The notes: generated by a model from the letters alone, not told the origin. A stretch of DNA of 43,029 bases from Christensenella sp. UBA1252 (GCA_002308575.1 DBVY01000006.1:25181-68209), one strand, 5' to 3'; positions 34,872 to 42,765 are shown, numbered from the stretch's first letter. Translations and numbers: made by a program.

Positions 34872-35702
34872 TTAGCGCAGGTCGGTCGTCTTGACGCCCT
34901 GCATATCGTCGAACACTTGGTTCTCGCCGCACATACCCCAAATAAAGGTGTAGTTTTTGGTTCCGACGCCGCTGTGAATCGACCAACTCGGCGAAATGAC
35001 CGCCTCTTCGTTTTGAACGACGATGTGGCGCGTTTCGGTCGGGTTGCCCATCATATGGAAAACGACGTTATCTTGCGGAATGTCGAAATAGATATAAACT
35101 TCCATACGGCGCTCGTGCGTGTGGGAGGGCATCGTGTTCCAGTTGCTTCCTTCATCGAGCATAGTCAAGCCCATCGTAAGTTGACAACTGTCGCAATTGC
35201 CGGGCACGATGAATTGATTGATCGTGCGTTTGTTGCAATCCTTGAAATCGCCGCAAGCGCGATGCACGGCGTTCACGAGAGGAATATGCTTGGTCGGATA
35301 TTCTTTGTGCGCCGGCGTGCTGTTGATATAGAAATGAGCGGGCGCATTCTTATCCACCGAACGGAAAACGATCTCTTTGGTTCCGCGACCGATATAGATG
35401 CCGTCGAAATGATCCATCTTATATTCTTTTCCGTCCACGAGAATCGAGCCCGCGCCGCCGATGTTGATGACGCCGACTTCTCTTCTCTCGCAAAAATACT
35501 CCGCGCCGAGCTCTTCGCCCGCAAGAAGGGGAAGCTCTTTCGTTACGGGGCAAGCGCCGCCCGCGATGATCCTGTCGATATGGGAATAGGTCAGATTGAT
35601 CTTATCGCTTTCGAAAATATTTTGGATCAGGAAGTTCTCGCGAAGTTCCTCGGTGTTCATCCTGCTGTACTCTTTTTTGGAAACCGCATATCTTACGTCC
35701 AT
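34872..35702 (-). CDS. kduI: 5-dehydro-4-deoxy-D-glucuronate isomerase
   Basis: The 276-residue cupin-fold enzyme matches KduI in length (about 278). It has the zinc site SHTHERRMEVYIYF (His194, His196, Glu201) with His243 in WSIHSG. It converts 5-keto-4-deoxyuronate (the product of GH105/GH88 and oligogalacturonate lyases) into 2,5-diketo-3-deoxygluconate. The N-terminus MDVRYAVSKKEYSRMNTEELRE-like pattern is diagnostic of the family. It lies between kdgK (15-nt gap) and the TIM-barrel gene (11-nt gap). Confidence 0.96.
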   Translation of the reverse strand: MDVRYAVSKKEYSRMNTEELRENFLIQNIFESDKINLTYSHIDRIIAGGACPVTKELPLLAGEELGAEYFCERREVGVINIGGAGSILVDGKEYKMDHFDGIYIGRGTKEIVFRSVDKNAPAHFYINSTPAHKEYPTKHIPLVNAVHRACGDFKDCNKRTINQFIVPGNCDSCQLTMGLTMLDEGSNWNTMPSHTHERRMEVYIYFDIPQDNVVFHMMGNPTETRHIVVQNEEAVISPSWSIHSGVGTKNYTFIWGMCGENQVFDDMQGVKTTDLR

Positions 35703-35717
35703 TTTTATATCCCCCTT

Positions 35718-36740
35718 TTATCTTTGCACGCGGCCGCTGCCGTCGCCTTCGATCAATTTCAAAACTTCGTCCGCGGAAACCATATTGTAATCGCCTTCGA
35801 TCGAATGTTTCAAACAACTCGCGCCGACCGCGAATTCGATGACCTTTTGCTTATCCGCACCGAACGTGGACATCGCATAGATCAAGCCGCCGCCGAAGCT
35901 GTCGCCGCCGCCCACGCGATCTACGATATGGATCATATATTCTTTGCTGAAATAGTAATCCTTTCCGTCGAACAGCATCGCGCTCCACTTGTTGTCGTTC
36001 GCCGAAATGCTGCCGCGAAGGGTGATCGCGACGTACTTAAAGCCGAACGCGTCCACGAGCTTCTTCGCAACGGATTTATACCCTTCCTTGCTCAAATCGC
36101 CTTTGGAAATATCGGTGTTGTCCGCTTTGATGCCAAACACGTCCGACGAGTCTTCCTCGTTTGCGATCAAAACGTCCACGTACGGCATCAGGGAGGTCAT
36201 AACCTCTTTCGCCTTTTCCTTCGACCAAAGCTTCTTTCTGTAATTCAAATCGCAAGAAACGGTGATCCCTTTTTTCTTCGCCGTTTGCAAAGCGTCGAGA
36301 GTGATTGCCGCCGCCGCATCCGAGAGAGCGGGCGTGATACCCGTGAAATGGAACCAGCTTACGCCGTCCAAGATCGCATCCCAATCGAAATCCTTTTTCT
36401 CGGCGAGCGCAATCGCGGAATTCGCGCGATCGTAGATCACCTTGCTCGGGCGTTGGCTCGCGCCCTTTTCAAGGAAATAAATGCCGATCCTGTCGCCGCC
36501 GCGGGTGATCTTGCTTACGTCCACCCCGAACTTGCGCAAGCTGTTTACCGCCGCTTGCCCGATATCGTTCTTCGGGAGTTTGGTGACGAACGCCGCGTCG
36601 ATCCCGTAATTAGCGAGAGAAACCGCGACGTTTGCTTCGCCGCCGCCGAAGGTTACGCCGAAGCGATCCGCTTGCACGAAGCGGAGATATCCCTCCGGAG
36701 CGAGTCTTAACATCAATTCGCCGAACGTTACTGCTTTCAT
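35718..36740 (-). CDS. kdgK: 2-keto-3-deoxygluconate kinase (PfkB family)
   Basis: The 340-residue ribokinase-fold protein has the PfkB N-terminal GGGEANVAVSLA motif and the C-terminal DRVGGGDSFGGG, with catalytic base Asp280 and the GGGD anion hole. Context with eda and kduI identifies it as KDG kinase: KDG + ATP to KDPG. The internal LNYRKKLW segment matches KdgK-type enzymes. Its ATG overlaps the eda stop (ATGA), so the two are translationally coupled, as fits their consecutive reactions. Confidence 0.93.
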   Translation of the reverse strand: MKAVTFGELMLRLAPEGYLRFVQADRFGVTFGGGEANVAVSLANYGIDAAFVTKLPKNDIGQAAVNSLRKFGVDVSKITRGGDRIGIYFLEKGASQRPSKVIYDRANSAIALAEKKDFDWDAILDGVSWFHFTGITPALSDAAAAITLDALQTAKKKGITVSCDLNYRKKLWSKEKAKEVMTSLMPYVDVLIANEEDSSDVFGIKADNTDISKGDLSKEGYKSVAKKLVDAFGFKYVAITLRGSISANDNKWSAMLFDGKDYYFSKEYMIHIVDRVGGGDSFGGGLIYAMSTFGADKQKVIEFAVGASCLKHSIEGDYNMVSADEVLKLIEGDGSGRVQR

Positions 36741-37369
36741 TCTTTTACTACCTCCATGGCTTCTTTGGATAAAGCCGCAATTTTATCGAATTCTTTCGCC
36801 TTGATCAGGCTGTCCTTCACCATCCAACTGCCGCCGCAGGCAATAACCTTGCCGGAGTCGAAATAGGCTTTGATGTTGTCGGCGGAGATACCGCCCGTCG
36901 GCATAAATTTGAGTTGCGGAAAAGGACCCGCAAGCGCTTTGATCGTCTTGACGCCGCCGTAATTTTCCGCGGGAAAGAACTTTACGACTTTGAGCCCTTC
37001 TGCGATCGCCATCATGACCTCGGTCGGCGTTACGACGCCGGGGAGATACAAAACGTCCGCCTCGCGGCAAACGTCCGCAACTTCTTTGGAAAAACCGGGA
37101 CCGACGATAAACGCCGCGCCGCATGCAACCGCCTTCTTCGCTTGCTCGGCGTTGATGATCGTGCCCGCGCCGACGAGCATATCGGGGCAATTCTTTGCAG
37201 CGAGAGCAAGCGCGTCCGGACCCTGTGCGGTGCGGAACGTGATCTCCGCGCTCATAATGCCGCCCTCTTTCAAGGCGTTCATTAACGGTAACGTGTCCTG
37301 TACGTCGTCGATCTTAACGACCGGCACGATTTTACATTTTGCGATACGTTCCAAAATCTGATCTGTCAT
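36737..37369 (-). CDS. eda: KDPG aldolase
   Basis: The 210-residue class I aldolase has the Schiff-base Lys130 in VVKFFPAE, Glu42 in AEITFRT (general acid/base) with Arg46, and the PTGGIS phosphate-binding loop. It splits 2-keto-3-deoxy-6-phosphogluconate into pyruvate and glyceraldehyde-3-phosphate. AGGAGG with 7-nt spacing precedes the ATG. It is the first gene of the nine-gene uronate operon, read from the promoter at 37534-37563. Confidence 0.95.
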   Translation of the reverse strand: MTDQILERIAKCKIVPVVKIDDVQDTLPLMNALKEGGIMSAEITFRTAQGPDALALAAKNCPDMLVGAGTIINAEQAKKAVACGAAFIVGPGFSKEVADVCREADVLYLPGVVTPTEVMMAIAEGLKVVKFFPAENYGGVKTIKALAGPFPQLKFMPTGGISADNIKAYFDSGKVIACGGSWMVKDSLIKAKEFDKIAALSKEAMEVVKE

Positions 37370-37501
37370 AAAAAAGTCCTCCTAAAAAGAGCAAATGAAT
37401 TTTCGATACGGATAAGGAAAACAAAAACGCCGCCGCGAGAATGATTTCGATCTCGACTGACAGCGCTTCTTTTATTCCATACTTCCGACTCCTACGTTAT
37501 G

Positions 37502-37528
37502 CATATGCGCGCAAATTGCGCGCTTATG
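37502..37528. promoter_or_regulatory. 27-nt near-perfect palindrome at the uronate operon start, operator candidate
   Basis: The core at 37507-37523 (GCGCGCAA-A-TTGCGCGC) is a perfect palindrome. The outer CATA/TATG arms extend it to 27 nt with a single T/T mismatch. It begins just downstream of the -10 box and covers the predicted transcription start, a classic repressor position. A second small palindrome (GATAC-N3-GTATC, 37545-37557) sits in the promoter spacer. Confidence 0.6.
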
Positions 37529-37533
37529 GAAAT

Positions 37534-37563
37534 ATAATAGCATAGATACGTAGTATCCGTCAA
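37534..37563 (-). promoter_or_regulatory. Sigma-A promoter of the eda-kdgK-kduI-...-uxaC operon
   Basis: TTGACG (37558-37563), an 18-nt spacer and TATTAT (37534-37539) on the minus strand. The leader is about 160 nt and carries the operator-like palindrome. Confidence 0.75.
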
Positions 37564-37596
37564 TATGCAAAAAACACTTTTTGCCCTGTAAAACGC

Positions 37597-37632
37597 AAAA
37601 AAAACGCGATCCGACCTCTCGATCGGACCGCG
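37597..37632 (-). terminator. Terminator of the beta-CASP nuclease gene
   Basis: A 10-bp stem with one G-U (37605-37614 with 37623-37632) and an 8-nt loop is followed on the minus strand by T8 (37597-37604), 9 nt after the stop codon. Confidence 0.88.
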
Positions 37633-37640
37633 CGAAGCGA

Positions 37641-39233
37641 TCAGGAATATTTTTTGAACAATTCGTCCAATTCCCGCGTAAAACGCTTGGTTTCCGAATT
37701 CGTTCTTCCGTTGAAGTTTTTGATAAGTTCGCCGATCCTGCCACCCGATTCGAGCAGGTATTTATAGACGGTGTTCGGCGTTAGACGCGAGCGCTTTTCG
37801 GGCACGTACCCTTCCTTAACCCTTTCATTTTTAATCAGGTCGTAACTCTCCGCGAACAGGGGCGCGATCGCGTTATATCCGAATTGCTTTCGGACATCGT
37901 CCGCCCAACGCTCGGCGTTATCCCCGCCGCCGTGCACGACGAACACCCGTTCGGGGCGGGTATCGAACGCGTCCAGCCAACGCATCAAGCCCACGCGATC
38001 GGCGTGAGAGCTCGTGCTTCCGAGGGAAAGAATGCGCGCGTTGACGACGATATCTTCCCCGAAGATCCGCACGCGCTTCGCACCGTTTACCAAGGCGTGA
38101 CCGAGCGTTCCGACCGCTTGATAACCGACGAACAGAATGGTGCTTTCCTTTCTCCATAAGTTATGTTTGAGGTGGTGGCGGATCCTGCCCGCTTCGCACA
38201 TACCGCTCGCCGAGATCACGACCTTCGGCGAAGGGTCTTCGTTGATCGCGCGGCTTTCGTCCGTCGTCACCGCAACGGACAAACCATCGAACCCGATCGG
38301 GTTGACGTCCTGCGCGATCAAAAAGCGCGCTTCTTCGTCATAGTACTTTTCGCCGACTTCCTCGAAGATATGCGTGGCGTCCACGGCGAGAGGGCTGTCC
38401 ACGACGACGGAAAAACCGTCGTGTCCTTTGACTTTTCCGAGTTTTTTGATGTTTCGAATGAAATAAAGGATTTCCTGCGTGCGCCCGACCGCGAACGACG
38501 GGATCACGAGATTTCCGCCCCCGTCCAACGTCGATTGAATGATCGAAGCGAGCGCGTCTTCCGCGCTCTCCGTTTTATCGTGAACGCGATCCGCGTAGGT
38601 CGATTCCATCACGACGTAATCCGCTTTTTTCAAATAGACGGGATCGTTTAACAGCGGTTGATCCGAATTACCGATATCGCCCGAAAATACGAGCGTTTTT
38701 TCCTTTCCGCCCTCACGCGCCGTAACCGTCACGGACGAGGAGCCCAAAAGGTGACCGGCGTCCGAGAAGACGACGTCCAGCCCTTCGAACGGAGAAACGG
38801 TTTCCCCGTACTCGTAACCGCAGAAAAGACCGGAAACGTTCTCTGCGTCTTCGGTCGTGTAAAGAGGTTCGATCGCGAATTCGCCGCTCCTTTTTCCTTT
38901 GCGGTTTTTCCATTCCGCGTCGCTTTCTTGGATATGCGCGCTGTCGAGAAGCATAATGCGGCAAAGGCGCTTGGTAGCCGCCGTGCATAAGATCTTGCCG
39001 CGAAAACCTTTTTTATAGAGAAGCGGAAGCCTGCCGCTGTGGTCGATATGCGCGTGCGTCAAGATCACGCATTCGATTTCTTCCGCGTTGAAAACAAATC
39101 CGTCGTCCTCTCCTTCGAAGACGTCCGTTCCCTGCCTGAGCCCGCAGTCGATCAATACTTTTTTTCCGGATACTTCGAGCAAGAAGCAACTGCCCGTAAC
39201 TTCTCTTGCCGCGCCGTAAAACGTAAGAAACAT
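37641..39233 (-). CDS. Metallo-beta-lactamase/beta-CASP RNase-like protein
   Basis: The 530-residue protein has an MBL core with THAHIDH (60-65), a DAGHLLGS and a SGDIG segment, and the beta-CASP insert with VMESTYADR, PSFAVGRTQE and ASGMCEAGR (motifs A-B region) plus a later SSHAD. This is the CPSF73-like/YsiF-type RNase family, which cleaves or trims RNA using two zinc ions. The last 70 residues form a charged extension. GGAGGG precedes the ATG. It has its own promoter and terminator, so it is monocistronic. Confidence 0.93.
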   Translation of the reverse strand: MFLTFYGAAREVTGSCFLLEVSGKKVLIDCGLRQGTDVFEGEDDGFVFNAEEIECVILTHAHIDHSGRLPLLYKKGFRGKILCTAATKRLCRIMLLDSAHIQESDAEWKNRKGKRSGEFAIEPLYTTEDAENVSGLFCGYEYGETVSPFEGLDVVFSDAGHLLGSSSVTVTAREGGKEKTLVFSGDIGNSDQPLLNDPVYLKKADYVVMESTYADRVHDKTESAEDALASIIQSTLDGGGNLVIPSFAVGRTQEILYFIRNIKKLGKVKGHDGFSVVVDSPLAVDATHIFEEVGEKYYDEEARFLIAQDVNPIGFDGLSVAVTTDESRAINEDPSPKVVISASGMCEAGRIRHHLKHNLWRKESTILFVGYQAVGTLGHALVNGAKRVRIFGEDIVVNARILSLGSTSSHADRVGLMRWLDAFDTRPERVFVVHGGGDNAERWADDVRKQFGYNAIAPLFAESYDLIKNERVKEGYVPEKRSRLTPNTVYKYLLESGGRIGELIKNFNGRTNSETKRFTRELDELFKKYS

Positions 39234-39268
39234 AAGCCCTCCGCTCCGAGATCGTATTTGATACCATT

Positions 39269-39297
39269 ATTATATCATTCTTTTTTCCAAATTACAA
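39269..39297 (-). promoter_or_regulatory. Sigma-A promoter of the beta-CASP gene
   Basis: TTGTAA (39292-39297), a 17-nt spacer and perfect TATAAT (39269-39274) on the minus strand. Confidence 0.78.
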
Positions 39298-39337
39298 CGG
39301 GGGTTTGGACGGGTTTTCGTTTTTTTTGAAAAAATCG

Positions 39338-39366
39338 TTGACTTGCTTCGAGCGAAGTTTTATGAT
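39338..39366 (+). promoter_or_regulatory. Sigma-A promoter of the Phe leader-pheA-DAHP synthase operon
   Basis: TTGACT (39338-39343), a 17-nt spacer and TATGAT (39361-39366). It fires about 20 nt upstream of the leader-peptide ORF and about 160 nt upstream of pheA, giving a leader long enough for attenuation. Confidence 0.8.
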
Positions 39367-39395
39367 GAAAACAGAAACCATAAGGGAGATACCCC

Positions 39396-39446
39396 ATGAG
39401 ATTATCCAACGTTTTCTTTTTCTTTACGCCGAAAGCGATGTGTTGA
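39396..39446 (+). CDS. Phenylalanine leader peptide (attenuator)
   Basis: A 16-codon ORF, MRLSNVFFFFTPKAMC, has GGGAG 7 nt upstream of the ATG and TGA at 39444-39446. Four consecutive Phe codons (TTC TTT TTC TTT, 39414-39425) sit just upstream of an intrinsic terminator and in front of prephenate dehydratase, the committed enzyme of Phe synthesis. This is the layout of classical ribosome-stalling attenuators such as enterobacterial pheL. TCTTTT (39415-39420) in the Phe codons can pair with AAAAGA (39446-39451). If ribosomes stall there, GAAAAG (39445-39450) is free to pair with CTTTTC (39478-39483) of the terminator, giving antitermination. The pairings are short and A/U-rich, so the mechanism is inference. 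Confidence 0.75.
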   Translation: MRLSNVFFFFTPKAMC

Positions 39447-39471
39447 AAAGAGTTTCACTCATAAAAACGCA

Positions 39472-39509
39472 CCGCTACTTTTCATTTCCGAAAAAGTAGC
39501 GGTTTTTTT
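39472..39509 (+). terminator. Attenuator terminator upstream of pheA
   Basis: An 11-bp perfect stem (39472-39482 with 39492-39502, CCGCTACTTTT/AAAAGTAGCGG) is followed by T7 (39503-39509). It lies within the transcript leader, 22 nt before the pheA ATG, so it regulates read-through rather than ending a gene. Confidence 0.9.
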
Positions 39510-39531
39510 ATAAACGGAAAGGAGGTACGAT

Positions 39532-40359
39532 ATGGCACAAAAACAAAAGATCGCTTATTGCGGGAGCGCGGGCTCGTTTTCCGAGATCGCGGCGAAAAAA
39601 CTGTTTCCGGACGGAGAATGGATCCCCGCCGGCAGCTTTAAAGAAGCGTATCGCAAAACCGTTTGCGGAGAAACGGACAAAACCGTCCTACCGCTCGAAA
39701 ACAGCTATGCGGGCGAAGTCGCCGCCGTTGCGGACGAATTATACAAAGGATCTTTATTCGTGCAGAACGTTTGCGCGATGAAAGTCGTTCAAAATCTGAT
39801 CGGGATTCCGGGCTCGAAAATCTCAGACGTTAAAACGGTCGTCAGCCATCCGCAAGCCTTATCCCAATGCGCGGATTTCATTGCGGAACACGGGTTCCGC
39901 GAGATCGCCTCGGAAAACACGGCGTTTGCCGCGAAAAGCGTTGCGGAGGCAGGCGACAAAACGACGGCGGCGATCGCAAGCAAAGCCTGCGCCGAAGCGA
40001 ACGGACTCTGCGTTTTGGCGGAAGACATTGCGGCGACAAGCGAGAACGCAACCCGTTTCGCCGTACTCGGAAAAGAACCTCCTTCACCTTTCGAAGGCGA
40101 CCATTTGATCCTGCTTTTCGCCGTTAAGGACGAATCGGGCGCCCTCGCCGCTTCGCTCGGCGTGATCGCGCGACACGGTTACAACTTAAAGTCCATTCAC
40201 TCCCGTCCGCTCAAAGAAAAAGCATGGCACTATTATTTTTACGCGGAAGCGGAACAAAGCGCGGGCGAAAGCGACGAAGCCGCCCTTTTACACGATATGG
40301 AAAAACATTGCACGGGCGTTAAAATCGCCGGGCATTTCCGTCCGAATCAAACCATTTAA
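39532..40359 (+). CDS. pheA: Prephenate dehydratase
   Basis: The 275-residue monofunctional PDT decarboxylates and dehydrates prephenate to phenylpyruvate, the last dedicated step before phenylalanine. The N-terminal periplasmic-binding-like catalytic domain has GSAGSFSE, the LPLENSYAG segment and NATRF (Thr174, Arg175), where T-R-F is the family signature. The C-terminal ACT domain starts near 191, with GALAASLGVIA and SRP at 224-226, the Phe-binding region; the usual ESRP reads HSRP here. There is no chorismate mutase domain. AAAGGAGG precedes the ATG. It is controlled by the upstream Phe attenuator. Confidence 0.95.
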   Translation: MAQKQKIAYCGSAGSFSEIAAKKLFPDGEWIPAGSFKEAYRKTVCGETDKTVLPLENSYAGEVAAVADELYKGSLFVQNVCAMKVVQNLIGIPGSKISDVKTVVSHPQALSQCADFIAEHGFREIASENTAFAAKSVAEAGDKTTAAIASKACAEANGLCVLAEDIAATSENATRFAVLGKEPPSPFEGDHLILLFAVKDESGALAASLGVIARHGYNLKSIHSRPLKEKAWHYYFYAEAEQSAGESDEAALLHDMEKHCTGVKIAGHFRPNQTI

Positions 40360-40374
40360 AAGGAGAAAAAAACA

Positions 40375-41403
40375 ATGAATATGATCCTCGAAAGAAAACT
40401 CGCAAGCCCTGCGGAAATCAAAAATGCGTACCCTGCGGACGCAACCGTTTTAAAATGTTTCAACGAAAGAGATGAAGCGCTGAAAAACATTTTGGCGGGG
40501 AAAGACAACCGCGTCGTTTTAATCATCGGGCCCTGCTCCGCCGATTCGGAAGCGAGCGTCCTCGATTACGTAAACCGCCTCGCGAAATTGCAGGACGAAG
40601 TAAAAGAAAAGATATTCATCGTACCCCGCGTTTACACGAACAAACCACGCACGACGGGCGACGGCTACAAAGGCATGCTCCACCAACCCGATCCGACCGA
40701 AAAACCCGATATGATGAAAGGATTGATCGCGATCCGCGAACTGCATCTCCGCGCGATCAAAGAAACGGGGTTCACCTGCGCGGACGAGATGCTTTATCCC
40801 GAAAACTACGAATATTTGAACGACGTTTTATGTTACGTTGCGGTCGGTGCGCGCTCGGTTGAGAATCAGCAGCATCGCCTCGTTTCGAGCGGGATCTCCG
40901 TTCCCGTCGGCATGAAAAACCCGACGAGCGGCGACTATACGGTTATGCTGAATTCGATCACGGCGGCGGAACACCCGCACACATTTATTTACAGGGGCTA
41001 CGAAGCGCACTCCGCGGGCAATCCTTTCGCACACGCGATCTTGCGCGGCTACGTGGATAAGCACGGGCGCACGCATCCGAACTATCATTACGAAGACCTC
41101 GTCCTTTTAAACGAAATGTATCGGGAAAGGAACCTCGTGAACCCCGCCGTTATGATCGATTGCAACCATTCCAATTCCGGAAAGAATCCGTTCGAGCAAG
41201 AACGCATCGTTAAAGAAGTCCTCTCCTGCCGCAAGTACAACGCGGAGATCCATGACTTCGTTAAAGGATTTATGATCGAGAGTTACATTGAAGACGGCGC
41301 GCAAAAGATCGGCGGCGGCGTTTACGGGAAATCCATTACGGACGCTTGCCTCGGCTGGGAAAAATCCGAAAAGCTCGTACGCGAGATCGCGGAGCTTTGC
41401 TGA
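40375..41403 (+). CDS. 3-deoxy-D-arabino-heptulosonate-7-phosphate synthase (type I, AroF/AroG-like)
   Basis: The 342-residue enzyme condenses phosphoenolpyruvate and erythrose-4-phosphate, the first step of the shikimate pathway. Signatures include LIIGPCSAD, the PRVYTNKPRTTGDGYKG PEP-binding loop, ARSVENQQHR, GMKNPTSGD and DCNHSNSGK, with metal ligands in Cys, His, Glu and Asp positions typical of type I-alpha enzymes. It starts 15 nt after pheA with AGGAG upstream. Lying downstream of the Phe attenuator, it should be co-regulated by phenylalanine, as is AroG in E. coli at the enzyme level. Confidence 0.95.
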   Translation: MNMILERKLASPAEIKNAYPADATVLKCFNERDEALKNILAGKDNRVVLIIGPCSADSEASVLDYVNRLAKLQDEVKEKIFIVPRVYTNKPRTTGDGYKGMLHQPDPTEKPDMMKGLIAIRELHLRAIKETGFTCADEMLYPENYEYLNDVLCYVAVGARSVENQQHRLVSSGISVPVGMKNPTSGDYTVMLNSITAAEHPHTFIYRGYEAHSAGNPFAHAILRGYVDKHGRTHPNYHYEDLVLLNEMYRERNLVNPAVMIDCNHSNSGKNPFEQERIVKEVLSCRKYNAEIHDFVKGFMIESYIEDGAQKIGGGVYGKSITDACLGWEKSEKLVREIAELC

Positions 41404-41414
41404 TCGCGTTTACG

Positions 41415-41450
41415 AAAAAAGACGGCGGAAAAACCGCCGTCTTTTTTTTT
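41415..41450. terminator. Bidirectional terminator between the DAHP synthase and zinc-ribbon genes
   Basis: An 8-bp GC stem GACGGCGG/CCGCCGTC (41421-41428 with 41434-41441) is flanked by A6 on the left and T9 on the right. Confidence 0.9.
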
Positions 41451-41472
41451 GACTTAAAACGTTCGCCGAGGC

Positions 41473-41820
41473 TTATTCCTCTTCGGAATCCTCTTCCAAT
41501 TTCACAAGCTCTTCTCTGAGCTCGATGATCTTTTCGCGCGCGGCGTTTACGGCTTTCACCGTTTGGTTTTCATCCGAAACGATATTCTCGTATTTTTGGA
41601 TCTCCGCGATGATCGCGTCAATCTTCTTTTTATCGGCGGCGGCTTTCTTATCGATTTCTTTCGATGCCTGCTCCGACTTCTTATAATCTTCGATGATCTC
41701 CTGCGCTACGTAAAAATCCACGTGACCGCAATCCGCGCAAGCATACGAACGGATCGGCGAATCGGCATCAAAGACCGAAACTTTAAACATTTTCTTACTA
41801 CCGCAAACGGTACATTTCAT
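41473..41820 (-). CDS. Zinc-ribbon plus coiled-coil small protein
   Basis: The 115-residue protein has an N-terminal zinc ribbon (Cys3-x2-Cys6 and Cys28-x2-Cys31) and a long charged helix or coiled coil (about 40-115) ending in an acidic tail. Family members are often annotated only as zinc-ribbon or nucleic-acid-binding proteins. The function is unknown; a role as a transcription or ribosome accessory factor is a guess. AGGAGG precedes the ATG, and it has its own promoter. Confidence 0.8.
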   Translation of the reverse strand: MKCTVCGSKKMFKVSVFDADSPIRSYACADCGHVDFYVAQEIIEDYKKSEQASKEIDKKAAADKKKIDAIIAEIQKYENIVSDENQTVKAVNAAREKIIELREELVKLEEDSEEE

Positions 41821-41855
41821 TGTGTTTCCTCCTTTTATGCGTTATGCGTAATCTA

Positions 41856-41885
41856 ATTATAACAAAATTCGACGAACGATTTCAA
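41856..41885 (-). promoter_or_regulatory. Sigma-A promoter of the zinc-ribbon gene
   Basis: TTGAAA (41880-41885), an 18-nt spacer and perfect TATAAT (41856-41861) on the minus strand. Confidence 0.75.
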
Positions 41886-41940
41886 CAGAATTCGGGAAAA
41901 ATATTAAAACGAGGGCGGCATCCGAAGGCGCTATATTGTG

Positions 41941-42744
41941 TTACTCTTCGCAAAAAACGTCGGTCGTTATATAGTCCACGCCCTTTTGCGTCACTTCGTC
42001 GAGATCGGCTTCTTCGTTCACCGTCCAAACGTTGACGGTTAGTCCTTTATCGTGAAAAGTTTGAACCAATTCGTCCGTTAAGATCGTTTGGCGAACGTCA
42101 ACGGAAACGCCGTCTTTTAAGCAGCGGGCGAAGTTCGCGTCGTTTTCCGTTTGCGAGAGGTATTGCAACGGGATCGACGGATCCGCTTTTTTGATCAGCG
42201 AAAGCGGATAATAATAAAAGGAAATAAACGAAACCTTTTTGCGGTCGTACTCCTCGTCCACGATCGAAAGGATCTGCCGAATATCCGCATCCCCGAAATA
42301 CTCTTTCAATTCGATGACCGCCACTTTTCCCCCGCTTTTGCAGGCTTGCAGATAGGTTTCGAACGTGCAAAGGTAGGCGTCGTCATTCGTTTTATCGTTA
42401 TGGATCGGATCGACGAGCAAGTCGGCGCGATTGCTCGAAGTGATCGTCTTCTCGGTTCCGTCGGCATACAGAACGGTCGCGTCGTGATTGCAAACGAAAA
42501 GGTCGTCTTTCGTCTTGCGGATATCCGTTTCAATGCCGTAAAACCCCATTCTCGCCGCGGCGCAAAACGCTTCTTCGGTGTTTGCGACGTAGCTGTGACT
42601 GTAACCGCGATGCGCCACGAATTTCGGGCCGGACTTCGGCTCGGGATCGGAAGAATTCGAAGGCGAGCACGAAGAGATCAAACACCCGATACACATAGCG
42701 GCAACGATCGAAAGTGCCGTGATCCATTTTTTCTTGTTTTTCAT
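41941..42744 (-). CDS. Glycerophosphodiester phosphodiesterase, lipoprotein
   Basis: The 267-residue lipoprotein has the signal ending LISSC (Cys26). The GDPD motifs are present: HRGYS (His45, Arg46), the ETD metal site (Glu72, Asp74) and NHD (His87), then a TIM-barrel fold with VIELKEY. It hydrolyses glycerophosphodiesters to glycerol-3-phosphate and alcohol outside the cytoplasmic membrane, likely for phosphate, glycerol or teichoic-acid-related substrates. AGGAGG lies upstream of the ATG. It is followed by about 120 nt without a hairpin before the next gene, and by the zinc-ribbon promoter. Confidence 0.92.
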   Translation of the reverse strand: MKNKKKWITALSIVAAMCIGCLISSCSPSNSSDPEPKSGPKFVAHRGYSHSYVANTEEAFCAAARMGFYGIETDIRKTKDDLFVCNHDATVLYADGTEKTITSSNRADLLVDPIHNDKTNDDAYLCTFETYLQACKSGGKVAVIELKEYFGDADIRQILSIVDEEYDRKKVSFISFYYYPLSLIKKADPSIPLQYLSQTENDANFARCLKDGVSVDVRQTILTDELVQTFHDKGLTVNVWTVNEEADLDEVTQKGVDYITTDVFCEE

Positions 42745-42765
42745 ATGCTATGCCTCCTATCTTGA

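Noticed and set aside
39305..39499. A 64-codon plus-strand frame over the pheA leader
   Set aside because: It spans the promoter and terminator hairpin, has no ribosome site and is out of frame with the better-supported 16-codon Phe leader peptide.
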